Assembly: GCA_025642065.1 (NCBI GenBank)
Contig: JAODUP010001045.1
Span: 80,528-144,527 of the forward strand
Direction: 5' to 3'
DNA: 64,000 bases
DNA from: Paralvinella palmiformis
Lineage: Eukaryota > Annelida > Polychaeta > Terebellida > Alvinellidae
In this document: in pieces, positions 1 to 11,564 of the stretch
Layout: every line of letters begins with the position of its first letter
Numbering within the stretch: position 1 is the stretch's first letter
The notes under the pieces: model-generated
The model's database searches: none
What the model was told of the DNA's origin: nothing
The model's input: only the letters and a program-made list of their open reading frames with translations
Translations under genes and position numbers: made by a program

Positions 1-38
1 TGTATCTGCAAGTTCCTCTTGTGTTGTCCTTGCTGCTC

Positions 39-263
39 AATAGACCGATCCAGGCAAAATGCGTTGCATCTGTTACCAACTACGGTCTCTGGTTAGAAAC
101 AGCTATGGCGCCCACTGTTAATAGGAGATGGCATCTTTGCGCTAATGGTAAACGCTGGAAATCTTTCAGCAAATTATTTATTATTACACAGAAACTGAGA
201 TTAGTATTTCAGCTGAACATTTGTGTCTTTCCAAATGATTTAACACAATATTTATCAGGATAA
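39..263 (+). repeat. Dispersed repeat, copy 1 of 2
   Basis: About 225 bases reappear in reverse orientation at 54200-54395. Shared landmarks are the tract agaaacagctatggcgcc, the word ctgttaatag, and the end ttatcagga. The open frame here is fortuitous: the second copy has different indels and stops. The family is unknown; it could be a SINE body or a piece of a larger transposon. Confidence 0.7.
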
Positions 264-740
264 AACAGGATAAATTAATGCTAATGAAGATTCTTTAAAT
301 ATTTAATTTAGAGATTTGGAAATATTATTTTTACTAGTACCATATATGTATCATCTGTATATTATTAAATAAAAATGAAATAAAACCGTTCACTTTCAAT
401 ACAAGATATCATGCATACATACCAATGTTACAGTAAGAGGAATCAACCATTGAATTATAATCTATGTGATCATTGATTTTATCCATTCTCATCGTCATGT
501 CATGTGGCAAAGGTTCTACAAAAATAAGTTTGAACTAGATAGGCTGGACTATGACAGACCTGCAAATCGCGCTGAACGTTACTTAGTTTAGTGGCATATA
601 TCTGTTGGATAAAGTCTATGCCATTCTTATTAAATGCAAAATTATTATCTGGAGATCACATACACTTAATAGAATATAAATAAAATCCAAATATAGCTGT
701 TAAATAGCCTAAATATTGTTTTTCAGTAAGACATTTATCG
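264..740. other. AT-rich non-coding stretch
   Basis: I see no splice-flanked exon, repeat family or RNA gene here. Confidence 0.5.
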
Positions 741-744
741 GCCA

Positions 745-2060
745 CTACACTCGTAATTCACCATCCAACACAACAGTTCTTCGACTTCTAACCCGAGACC
801 GTAGTGTGAAATTCAGCCGCATGATGGCGCCAGTGGTAATTGAATCGGTCTGTTCTGTGGTGTATATCTCATACCACTGATATCTTGCTTTTTTAGATTT
901 GACTTCTGTGACAAGTGGTTTTTCCTGTGCTTGATTTATTCTATTTCTTAGTTCGGCCATTTTGTTCGTCAGTGTGTCTGCATTGCTATACCAGCAAATC
1001 AATATGTTTCTTACCATTGAGAGATCTCCGCCAATGTTTTTTACAGGATGTCATAATCTTGTTAACGTGCATTGAATTATGTACATCTTGTCTTAAAGTG
1101 CTTAATCTTGATTTTTCTTTATCTTCCTGATCCTTAGCTGACCTGGTGGTCCTCTTACCCTGTAAGTATAGTTTCCCGACCTGTCAGCTCCTTGTTGTTT
1201 CTTTGCTTCTTCTATCAGTTTTTTTCTTTCTTTCAGGCTGTTGCTTTAGGGTGTAATCATGTTCTAACACAAGTTTCTTGTATTTTTTTTCTATTCTCTC
1301 AATTTGGCTATGTTTCTGAAGAGTTTTTTGTTGCTTAACCCAGTTTGGTCTGTTCTTGTCATCCTGCTTATTTCCTAGCCTGGTTACGTTTAATATGTAT
1401 TCTTCCTTAAATTCATTCCGATTTGATCTCTAAAAAGTGTAAGTGTGAATAATGTATCTACTCTCAGTCTATCTTTAGGTGCCTCTGCTCCTCTCTGCGT
1501 TATACATTATCATGTAGCGTTTTCTTGCTTCCTCATCTCTCACATCTATAATTGTTTTTTCTATGTTTATATAATCTTGTGCTGGTTTTTTTTTAGTTGT
1601 CCCTGCTTAGTGTTATTTATTTTCCAATCTAGAGCTTCAAGTGATTTCTATAAGGTGTCTGTTCGCGGCCTTTGCCTTGTGTCCGTATCATCCAATGCTA
1701 CTTTCAAGTTGCCCAATTCCTTTGTTAATTTGTTAGATGATTCTTTAGAAGTTCTTTACCATAGTTTCACCCAGCTTCTCCAATTTGTCGTCAATTAGTT
1801 TAATCTTCTTGTCAAACGCCTCTCTATGTTTATTAATCATATGCAATATGTTGGTTGCACCCATGCTACATGATTTGCAATACCAGTGTATCTGTTGGGT
1901 TGTATTTTTATCAAATAATCCATAAACCTATATGGGGACATTTTGACAGGTATCTCTTATGTTATATCAGTCTTCGCATATATCACATGTTGATGCCTTA
2001 TCTAGGGTATTTTCCTTATTTACTGATATATCCTGTGCTCTTACCTTGAACTGTCGACAT
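745..2060 (-). pseudogene. Decayed non-LTR retrotransposon (PHD-finger ORF1 and start of ORF2 endonuclease)
   Basis: Read on the minus strand. Positions 2010-1820 give a broken PHD-type zinc finger: CDICED, then a WY..C segment, then HWYCKSCSMGATN. A lysine- and glutamate-rich coiled coil follows (INKHREAFDKKIKLIDDKLE). This is the usual ORF1 layout of CR1/Jockey-type LINEs. Positions 1017-745 then open with CWYSNADTLTNKMAELRNRI and EVKSKK, which matches the start of the ORF2 apurinic endonuclease domain of these elements. Stops and frameshifts interrupt both reading frames, so it is a dead copy. Family membership is inferred from motif recall, not from a search. Confidence 0.6.
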
Positions 2061-2757
2061 TATTGTTTACCCTTCTCCTTATAGTTATAGGCTTATAGAG
2101 AACTAGCTGACAGCTGGGAAATAACTCAGCCTTCTCCCTTTTCTATGACGTCACTGGTAACCACACTCTTTCTTTGGTACTGGTATTTTTTTTCTAAATG
2201 AATTATCTAGACATTAATACGTTCAAGATGCAGCTTTTAGTTTACCCTTCTTATTGTTTTTGTAGTTTCTCTTCCTTATAGAGAATCTAGCCGACAGCTG
2301 GAAAATAAATAATTCGGCCTTCACCTTTTGCTATGGCGTCATATGCCTTAATATGGTAATCACGAGTCGCGGACAAAACCTCCAGCGGACAAAACCATCT
2401 GAATGTCGGTGGTTGTTTTGAAAAAGATGGTTTATATGTAAATTTAATATATAGTTTTTGAAAATATAACTATATAAGGCCAAACACAAATTTTCAATTG
2501 CAGTGGCCATATTCTAACAACCATTTGTCCGTGTGTTAATTACTGTCAATTAACCCTAACCCTATGCTACCGCCATTTGTAGTATTTTCAATTGCAGTAG
2601 CCATATTCCACCAACCATTTGTATGTGTGTCAATTACTGTCAATTAATATATGTCCGCAGGGGGTTTTGTCCGGCTGCTGGTTATCACAGTCTCTTTCTT
2701 CGGTACCATATTTTTTCTAAGTTATTTATCTAGACAACAATACCTTCCAGGGGCCAC
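2061..2757 (-). repeat. Direct duplication of about 170 bp, possible LINE 5' monomers
   Basis: A unit at about 2062-2240 recurs at about 2242-2370 and continues at 2686-2757. Shared words include gtttaccctt, gacagctgg.aaataa, cttttctatg/cttttgctatg and atctagaca. The second unit is split by the inverted-repeat element at 2368-2674. The pair lies directly upstream, on the minus strand, of the LINE ORF1 remnant, so tandem promoter monomers are plausible; that role is inference. Confidence 0.55.
2368..2674. mobile_element. MITE with CGGACAAAACC terminal inverted repeats
   Basis: The left end cGGACAAAACCtcc is mirrored at the right end by ggGGTTTTGTCCGg. The interior contains two diverged copies of a block with aattgcagt, gccatattc and ccatttgt, at about 2496-2545 and 2590-2640. 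There is no coding capacity. Insertion inside one copy of a tandem duplication shows that it arrived after the duplication. Confidence 0.65.
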
Positions 2758-2962
2758 TTGTTGGTATCAAACTAATCTATGATCATTCCTGGATATAATT
2801 GTTTGGGTAGATTTATGTAGATCCTTATATAAAGTCTGTTAATTTATCTAATTATGAGATAGCTCTTGGGATCTGTCACATGCGTAAATTACGTGTCAAA
2901 ACCACCTCTATGCCAGCTAGCCAATATTATGCACACCACTGTTATGTTTCATCTGTTCTAAG

Positions 2963-2963
<1 letters not shown>

Positions 2964-3040
<77 letters not shown>
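2964..3040. repeat. (TA)n microsatellite
   Basis: About 75 bases of almost pure TA, with one TTA interruption. Confidence 0.95.
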
Positions 3041-3424
3041 CATTCACTAATAAATATTTTCAGATTTACACCACTTTGAAAAATTTATACCGTTTTCGAA
3101 ATCGTACTTAATTTTTAGCCCTGTTTGAACCCTGATAACCTTTTGCCTGCTTGAAATGGAAGGCGCACCCCTTCAACTGCGGTGGTGGTGGAGTCGGCTG
3201 TGACAAAATCTTGTCACTATTTACTTAATTAAATGTTACTAATTACATTGTACAGTGGTTATAAAGTTACCCGAAATGTATAGTCTACAGCAAACATTGT
3301 TCTATTTAGACTTGCCGAGATAATACTATTTTATGACGCATGTTGAAACGGAGATGATTGTTTTCTTAAGGCAACGTATCTTAAATGACCATCATATAAA
3401 ACCACCATAAAATGTATACATTCC

Positions 3425-4020
3425 AGATGATCGTGGACATGTTTTATAACGTGGCAATTCGGCTGAGCAGGGTGATGTCCCGAAATGCTTTTAGCTGGAT
3501 TTCTTTTATTGTCGTGGGATTTCTTTGAATTGTGGGAATTTCTTTTATTGTCGTAAACATGCTAGACCTATTGTTTCATGCAATAGGTGATTGTTCGAAC
3601 ACCAATATAAATATGTCCGGAATAGGTTTTATCGGTGTTCGCTGGTTGACCTTTACGCCAACAAGGACCAGTATATAAGCAGCAACGCTGGCCAGACTGG
3701 CCAGTTTCGGGGTTGTGAAATTAAGCTCCGTTTCTCTTTTTACATCTTTACGCTCAGATTCTTAAACTTAGCAATAGTCATCCGATGCTTTGAGTTTTAA
3801 CTCGACGCATTTTATATTTCAAAACTTGGACATTTTTGCGAAGGGTTTCTACTTTATTTGATTTGATTCACTTTTCGGTTTATGTTATCATAACAAGAAG
3901 TACGTATTTTGTATTGTTTGAGACAATTGATTGTCATATTTATGTTTATTTTAGTTTGATTTGTTAGTGTAATAAATAAGTTTAGTGAAATATCACCGGA
4001 CTTGTGTCAATCGATTGCCT
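3425..4020 (+). repeat. Possible solo LTR or LTR remnant
   Basis: The block has a TATA-like box (gtatataagcagc, about 3670) and a polyadenylation signal (aataaa at 3971-3976). A GC-richer tract follows about 60 bases further on and could be an untranslated leader. This order is that of a promoter-carrying LTR. I cannot fix the two ends or see a primer-binding site with certainty, and no gag or pol frame follows. It could equally be an old host promoter region. Confidence 0.3.
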
Positions 4021-4499
4021 ACAAGTAACCAGTGAGAGGACTTGGTTACACGGCGATCTCAAACGGGTCGGGCTCGGAGGACTCGACTGAGCCGTCGGAC
4101 ACTGCCATGTTGATGGGGTCGGCGATCTTGGATAATTAGAAAGCGTAAAAGCACGCAGAAAGTCACGTAACATTAAATTTCATTCAAGTTATAGTGTTTC
4201 CATTTCAGAAATGTCTAGTGTATGCTGCCACGCATTTGGTTAATGATCAAACTAATATGTTTTACTTATTTATCCAATACTGATGAATGTTCAATTGCTT
4301 AACTAAATATAATTATGTATATACTAGTATTATATAGGTTATATGTTGATAAAGAAATTTGTATTATGACTACACAAGTAAATAACGGGCCCCTATAAAA
4401 GCCTTTACCCAGTTAATAACACTTTTTTCATAGAACTCTCATCTAATCCGGTCTTGGCTTCCACTGTGAAATTGTATATTTAAAACATATGTTGGGGAG

Positions 4500-6365
4500 T
4501 TAATTTATTGTCAATGTATATGATATGTCCAAAGGAAACTTGTCTAGATGATGCTTTTTCCAGGCATACCAATTTTCGCCGCCACAGAGGCAAAGTGCAA
4601 GCATCCTATATTAATGGCAGGAAGCGGAAGAGCGAAGCAAACGTTAATGAAATAAAAGCTCACGAGCTGGTTGTCCTCTGTGGTGGCAATGTTTGACTTT
4701 GGCTGAGGAGACAAATCGTCCCTTTGTCTACACCAATAATGACACTTGGTGTTATTTTGAATTCGTCTCTAGTTAAATTGTCCCACCAACTAAAACATTA
4801 GAACGGAGGAACGAAAGCAGTGATCAGATTGGGTTGCCCGTCACTGTGGGTGGCAAAAGAAAGGAAATGTCTATTAAAACAACACCTGATCTACGAACAC
4901 CAACAAAAGTAGCAAAAATATGACATCTCCCGATTTAAAGATTACCCCATTCAAAAACCCAACAGGCACCACAGTAAAAGCAACACATGAGAAGCCGATC
5001 GTGACAGGTAGAGCTGCATTTTATGATGTGAATCAAATGCTAATTGATTTAATTATTTGTAAATTGAAAATTGTTTATGATCACTAATAATCTTCACCTA
5101 TTTTGACCCTTTTCTGAAATTTGTGAATTCCGATTAAGCATTTTAGTTTTTATATAATACTGAACCTTTTTTTCATTACCTTTCATATAAAATTATTTTC
5201 CTCGCGATTAATTAGAGTGTATAATGAAAGTGTATAGATGTAGATGTTGCTGAACTAACCGATATTTATCTTCGTGAGCATGATGCACATGAACAATATA
5301 TTTTAGAATGGGTTAGATAATATGACTGATACTGCTTAAACTAAAAATTCCATTCAGCTATACTCCGAATTGGAAGTAGTATTCTTTTGTTTAATGATTC
5401 ATTTCCTTTTTACACAGACTTTCAATTAAAATGCAAATGAGAGGCCATTAACAGGACATTTGCAAATATGAATATGTTTTTCACGAGTGATGAGCCTGTC
5501 ATTTAATCTTTTGCAGAAATTATTGTTTCTTCATCACCAAAAGCACCAGATACTACACCCAGTGTAAAAAAGTTTTTCTTCTTCTATAATTATGTCATCA
5601 TCACCCAATCAACAAAAAGTAGCCAATTCAAATCTGTCCTTTTCAGTCCCCATACCATCATCATCTGGCCTGAAACGGACGCTCTTTCTAGAAAAGTCTA
5701 TTTGCATACAAAAAAGGCAGCAGAAAAATAAATATTAAAGTTTTGCTGAACAGGGTTAGTAAGAAGAGTTAATTGCGAAAAGAAAGTGAGAATATGTACA
5801 CAATGATGACCGATGCCATCCATGGGTTGGCTGTGAAAATGAGGAGCTATGTAAAGGTTGGGTACATTACAATTGTATAGGTTGGGAAATTTCATTGGTA
5901 GTGATGTATCTGATAGAAAGCACATTTGTCCAATCTGTGCTAATGATTAAGATCTTCGTTTAACCCGATAAAATTGAATGATGTAATTTTTCATAATAAT
6001 AATCGTTAAGGAATTTTTGATAGCATTTCATTCATAGCAATAACAGTTGTTTCTTTTTCCCTGCAAATATATATAAAGCACAAAGATGCATAAGATTTTG
6101 CCTTGAATACTACACAATAATCGAAGTTAAAATAGCATTTATGTTAGTGTTCAGATATGCCACGTGCAGGTCAGTATCGATAATCAAATTGTTCAATATA
6201 TTCGTTATAAATAATTATTGTTCGAAATAAACAAGAGAAATAATAATCAATCATTACAATATTAATTAATCTATTCACTTTCCTGACCCAGCAAGATGAA
6301 GCGAATGAAACAAATTACAGAACCGGATATTCTCTCTAAAAGAAGACAAGGTATGAGCCATCACA
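4500..6365 (+). pseudogene. Decayed transposon-like gene with PHD finger
   Basis: Several plus-strand fragments look like exons of a damaged gene. Positions 4508-4696 are a basic, cysteine-containing frame. Positions 4800-5010 read as a Thr/Pro/Lys-rich stretch with one stop and end in a possible donor. Positions 5818-5949 carry a PHD-like pattern (RCHPWVGCENEELCKGWVHY, then after one frameshift HICPICAND and a stop). Positions 6296-6352 form a short exon-like block before a gtatga donor. The frameshift and stops argue for a decayed copy. The family is not identified; domesticated host origin cannot be excluded. Confidence 0.35.
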
Positions 6366-6556
6366 CATTTATTTCCTATTTACTACATTTTCTAACTAAA
6401 TAGCATGAAATTACAACACTTCTAACCCATTTAAAACAGCTTGCTGTCAACAAACCAAAATGTTTCGTTTTAAGTGCTCCCATGTCTCGTCATCATCAGA
6501 TTCATTTGTAGTACCCGAGTCTTGCATGTATATTGATTCATTTTCAAGCTAGTCAT

Positions 6557-8280
6557 TTATTCCACGAGAAATTTAAGAAAATCTTGCTTCAGTACGCCTT
6601 TTTGGTGCCTGAATTCTTGTTCACAAGCTTCAGTGGATACCACTCGTAAATCAACAGCCGATATACATTCAGTTTGGTCTATTATCATTTTCTTGATTTC
6701 TGTGATTGTGCGACTTGACATTTTCATGAATTGTTCCCACCCTAATGTTGTAATAAATACTGGTGGTTCGTGGAATGGCACAGCTGTTCTTTTACGTGCT
6801 CGCATGGGATCATATTCAATGTACATGTCGAAGTAACGAGCTCTCTTTTCCCGGGCCTGTGTACTAAAGGATGCCAATGTGGGATCCAGAGATGGTCCAT
6901 AAAGAGATGAAAGTGGCTTTATTATACATGGGTCACTTAAGTATTCTTTTTCTCGGAGTAGAACACGAAATGTCTTCTCTTCTTTGGTGAGATCTTTTGG
7001 TTTTCGATTTCCTTACACTCTGAAATCTTTTATGTTCATCTGACTGAACGGTTTCTCTCTGGGCAAAGTTAATGTGTCATAGGCTCTACAGATATTCTCC
7101 CAGTGACGTCTGTAAGGAAGCTTCGGCATCAATTACTGCCTTGATTTCTTCAAGCTTAGAATCTGCACTTTCATTTGTTGAAGCCTTCCCTGGTCCATTG
7201 ATTCAATATGTTTTTGATGTGAAAGCCCTAACCTTAACTGGCATTCTTGCCACCATCAGCGAATCACAGCTTTGAGACTTTAACCCGCGCCACATGCATG
7301 AACCAATAATTGCCATTCCTCATTCATTCCCTATACATGAAGATTGCGTCTATGATTTCAAATGTAATATCAGCTATCAGTGGATCCTTTACATCACGGC
7401 TAATGAACCGCATGAAGTTCACAACACTTAGATCTGGGTTAGGATTTGATAGCTGTCTTCTGACAAATGGTAGAACAAGTTCCTTGGCCAAGGCATTTTG
7501 TGCTATTTTAAGAAGTTGCCACCCCTTATGATGGTCAGTGACAATGTTCCAGCTTTTGGTGCATTTTCAGATCAAAGTGTGGGCATATTGCCATGGTCTT
7601 CCAAAATAATTCCCAAGAGAATTCTACCAAACTACGAATCTTGTTCATTTCAATATGCCCCGGGGCAGGAGTTGGCAACACCCATCAAAATTCTAATTCA
7701 TACATTGGCGTGTCACCATCTGTGTGTGAGGCAATGCGTTGTTTAATATAATCTAGGCTGTATTTAGATATACCACATTGGTTGCATATATATGTTGACA
7801 AGATAATGTGAAAGCATAAAACATAAGGTGAACCATCACGAGATATGGTGACCCATGCTCTGTTTCAATGACAACATTATGTTATGCCTGTTTTTGCCAA
7901 TTTCATGCAGTACCTGATAGCAGGAGTCATACGAGTATGGATTAACAAATATAGGTTCACACACATGGAACATTACTGGTATGATTGGTGGCCGTCACTA
8001 GACTTCTCTTCCCTGGGAGGATTGCACATCACTGCAATGGATCCCGTTTTGGTTTCTTTGAATTCAATACGAAGTACCTTCGAAAATACTCGGTTGTCAT
8101 CCGTAGTTCTAGTTTGACTGACCGGTTCTTCATATATACCTTTTGATTTGCCCATTGCTTCCAGTTTTGACGTTTTGATGTTCTGTTTACAGTTTTGCCA
8201 ATCCAGCTTGCTTTTGGGAATATTCTTCTGTCCACATGAATAATACTTTTTATAAATTGAGGAATGGACAGTTTCGTCAA
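6557..8280 (-). pseudogene. Decayed unidentified protein gene, convergent with the PHD fragment
   Basis: Minus-strand translation gives long coding-like stretches broken by stops. Fragments include IYEEPVSQTRTTDDNRVF (about 8130), FHVCEPIFVNPYSYDSC (about 7950), a cysteine pair in YICNQCG (about 7790), and an intact 106-residue frame at 6877-6557 (EKRARYFDMYIEYDPMRARK). The short overlapping plus-strand frames here are shadows of this strand. Layout and decay suggest the second gene of a large DNA transposon whose other gene is the plus-strand PHD fragment, but I do not recognise a transposase catalytic core. Confidence 0.35.
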
Positions 8281-8299
8281 CTAAACTATCTTGATCTCC

Positions 8300-9525
8300 C
8301 GCATCTCAATAGTATTACATTCAATTTAATGCATATAAATGAACAATAATAAATTAATTACCATGGAAACTGTTTTAAATAAACAAAGTACTTAAATAAT
8401 TAAAACACTTACTTTATTAATGGGAGGTAAAAATAATAAATGTAACTAAACAAAATCGGCAAAATAAAACCTTTTTATATTTTTCTTGTGAGGGAAAAAG
8501 TCGGGCAACTAATTAGATATTTAAATAGGCAGATAACCATTCAGAAGAAATGAAGAATCTCAGGAAATAAATACACGAAAAATATCACAAATAGGATCTA
8601 TCTGATAGTACGTTTCCCAATAATATTTCCAATGAGCTAGATTAATGTGAAGGTTGAAATTTTGATGTTTTCCCCATTTGTTCTTGGCCTCGGTTTATAA
8701 AACATTAATTCATAATCATACGCAAAAATCTACAATCACCATGGCAACCTATTTATATATAACTACTGTTTTTCTTATCAAATGTGCAATTATCATATGT
8801 ATTCAATAATATAATATTCTTTTAGTATTAAGTTATTCAACCAATCTTACCACCTATTCCGTATTTATTAGAACATAGTCATATACCAAACGTCATTAAC
8901 AAGCTCGTCTTTTATGATGGCACAGTGAATAAATTCATTCTATTTATAAAATTAATTTCAGAATTTAATTTGTTTATTTGTGTTTCTTTAAATACATGTA
9001 TCTTTAGAACCATTTGTCCGAAATGATTGTGACCAGAATCAATAAGAAATATGTAATGTTCCTGTGTTATCTATATGTACATCCCCCTGATAACTGTGCT
9101 AAGACCAGTTTGGTATAATATTGCATGGACTCATATTAACTAACATCACCTTATTTAAAGTTGATATGTAACGTTAATCGATAATCCTTAGACATATAAC
9201 TCTACTCATCAGACTAATGTATCTGCAACTTCTTTAATCGCGTCTTTGTTAGTAGTACTTTGACCTGAAAATTTTAAAGATAATTATTTCAACATCTTAA
9301 ATACAAATACTACTCGAATACTAGCAATTATTGGTAATAATCTGATCAAACATTTAAAGACGAAAATATACTTGTTTTATTAATATCCGCATGTTTTATT
9401 AAAATGCATAATGTCTAGCATTCAAATTAACCAAATACCATTATTAACAACAGTTTTTTGCGATCTATCCCATTCTTAGCTGTGTTATTCCCCAATCTTG
9501 TGTTAACTAACGACAAAAATCATCA
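8300..9525. other. AT-rich non-coding stretch
   Basis: No coding exon, repeat family or RNA gene seen. Minus-strand AATAAA at 9381-9376 lies about 155 bases beyond the lectin-like gene stop and is a candidate polyadenylation signal. Confidence 0.5.
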
Positions 9526-9532
9526 CTACTAG

Positions 9533-10555
9533 TCAAGCCGGAGGTTCACTCCACACCAATATTTCTCTAAACCCGATATAACCATCAGCTTCATCACATC
9601 GGCCTGAACACACGATCTTGACGAATGTCGTCTGTACCATGTTGATATAATACATTTCCATGGGTACGTTAGTACAGTCGTGCTTAGTTGCGTGTCCATT
9701 ACACTGTCGTACACGCTGAAATATACAATATAGGAATATGTCGGCTAACGTTCTTGGTGTAAATCAATTTTGTTCGGATTTCCCAAACAGTAAAAGTGGT
9801 AAATACCGTTGAATAAAACCCGGTGTGTATGCACATTTTGAAATCATTATCTAAATCAGCTCACCGTGTCCTTTCTTCCGTCGCTGAAGCTGAACATCAT
9901 TTCGCTACACTGTGTCCTGTTACGACATTTATGGTAGATGTCTATCCTCTCTACGATCTGGGTATCGTTTAGTTGTAACTTGATCCACTGATTATGATCT
10001 ATGGATTTACTGGACCAGACATCGATTAGATTTCCATTCATTACTCTGCCGCAGTCTGAGGGATTAACTGAAGCATCACAAGTGGCTCCCAAACTCGGCA
10101 AAGCGCTATTCATACCGCTGTAGTATTTCTCTTTGTGGTCGGGCACCATAGAGACAAATAACAGTTATTATCGCATATTTTCGTCGTAGAAATATCGCAA
10201 ATTGCAAACCTCATTTGAGTAAAACAAACATTTGTTGCTTACCATAGAAAGACCATTCTTTGTTGGTAACATTCGGGTTTATCCAATTTGTTTTCTCTCC
10301 GAGAATTGTACAAGTGCCAATTTTCTCACCCGATTCAGACCAGTTCATATTAAATCCAACGCATTCGCTGTATAAGCGACAAATCCTCCGACAAGCGATC
10401 CAAGTGACATTATGGGACATTTCTTGAATGCTCCTGCCACCACGCTGGATGTTCGGCCACACGAAGAAGTTGCCTTCATAGCAAATACCATTTGTGTGAC
10501 AACTTGGCGGATATATAGCAAACAGGAATGGCAAAGTCAACCATAACACTTCCAT
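9533..10555 (-). CDS. Secreted apple/PAN plus F5/8C (discoidin-like) protein, three exons
   Basis: Exon 1 (10555-10243) encodes a signal peptide (MEVLWLTLPFLFAIYPPSC) and an apple/PAN-like domain with spaced cysteines and N-glycosylation sites (NVTW). It ends in a strong donor, G|GTAAGC. Exon 2 (about 10145-9865) encodes the first half of an F5/8C or fucolectin-like beta sandwich, with WSSKSIDHNQWIKLQL and ERIDIYHKC; donor ACG|GTGAGC. Exon 3 (9715-9533, acceptor tatatttcag) continues in frame to FVKIVCSGRC, DEADGYIGFREILVW, SEPPA and a stop. Phases 1 and 0 fit, giving about 259 residues. Such proteins usually act extracellularly in adhesion or glycan recognition. The in-frame acceptor for exon 2 reads GG instead of AG, so this copy may be damaged. 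The large minus-strand frame visible over exon 3 is not the spliced frame. Confidence 0.75.
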
Positions 10556-10559
10556 TTTA

Positions 10560-11375
10560 AGGAATTGTATTAAACTTTATCGGCAAAGTAGGACAGGACC
10601 ATTCCAAGATTGCTGTTATCATATAACATCAGGTCAAAACAATTCTTAATATAATTATAGCATGCTTCATTTGCTAGCTAATTCGGATGCCTTGGTATTA
10701 TAGCCCCAGTAAACATATCTGAAATACAATAGCATAGTAAATACAATGACGTATACCTACAAAATGTCTAATATTACTAGTCTCGACACTTTAACTTAAA
10801 CAAAATATACTTTGATTTATCGTTGTAAAATTTGGCTAACATGCAGATTAAGCCTAAATGTCAATTATAATATTTTTCTGTCAACATTAGGTATTCTTAT
10901 TGGTTTAAGTATTGCTTTATCACTCATTATTTTAAATTTATCTTCATCTTTTCCACAATACTCACCTCCGATGTATTTCCATTCTTTCATCTGCCTATAT
11001 TCCGGTATCACGTCTCCTCATTTCCCTTGGTTACTGACCAGAGTCATCATTCACTTACCAATATGAAAACACAGTCTATCGTTATCAGTCTACGTATCCT
11101 ATACTGTTACCAAGATCTATATGCATTATAATTAGTGTAATAACGGAATATTCTGAACATTGATTCCTTAATCAATTGGCACATCTCGGTCGTTAATCTC
11201 CTACATTTTTTTCTTTAGTAGCATCTTTCGATCAAAGTCTCTCATATCTGATAGTTAACACTGAGGAGGAGATTATTTATTTGTTTAACGTAACCTTCCC
11301 TCTGTCCTCATCGATGAAAATAAGCCAGTAACAGGATAGCGAGCCAACGAATATTGAACGAATGTAAAAGGGACC
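10560..11375. other. Non-coding stretch upstream of the lectin-like gene
   Basis: AT-rich. It contains one hydrophobic 84-codon frame at 10812-11066 that has no splice context and looks fortuitous. No TATA box could be assigned with confidence. Confidence 0.4.
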
Positions 11376-11387
11376 TCTGGTTAAATG

Positions 11388-11562
11388 AATGAGTGAGTGA
11401 GTCTGAGTGAGTGAGCGAGTGAGTAAGTTAGTGTGGATGAGTGAGTGATTAAGTGAGTGAGTGATTTAGTGAGTGTGGGTGAATGATCGATTGGGGTAAT
11501 GAATGTGATGTGTGTGTGTGTGTGTAGTGTGTGTGTGTGTGTGAGTGAATGAATGAGTGACA
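11388..11562. repeat. (GAGT)n / (GTGT)n microsatellite
   Basis: Imperfect tetranucleotide gagt/gtga repeats pass into (TG)n at about 11510-11545. The Ser/Thr/His-rich minus-strand frame here is a translation of the repeat. Confidence 0.9.
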
Positions 11563-11564
11563 AC

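Noticed and set aside
2555..2567. Telomere-like taaccctaaccct
   Set aside because: Only two units, inside a MITE; no array.
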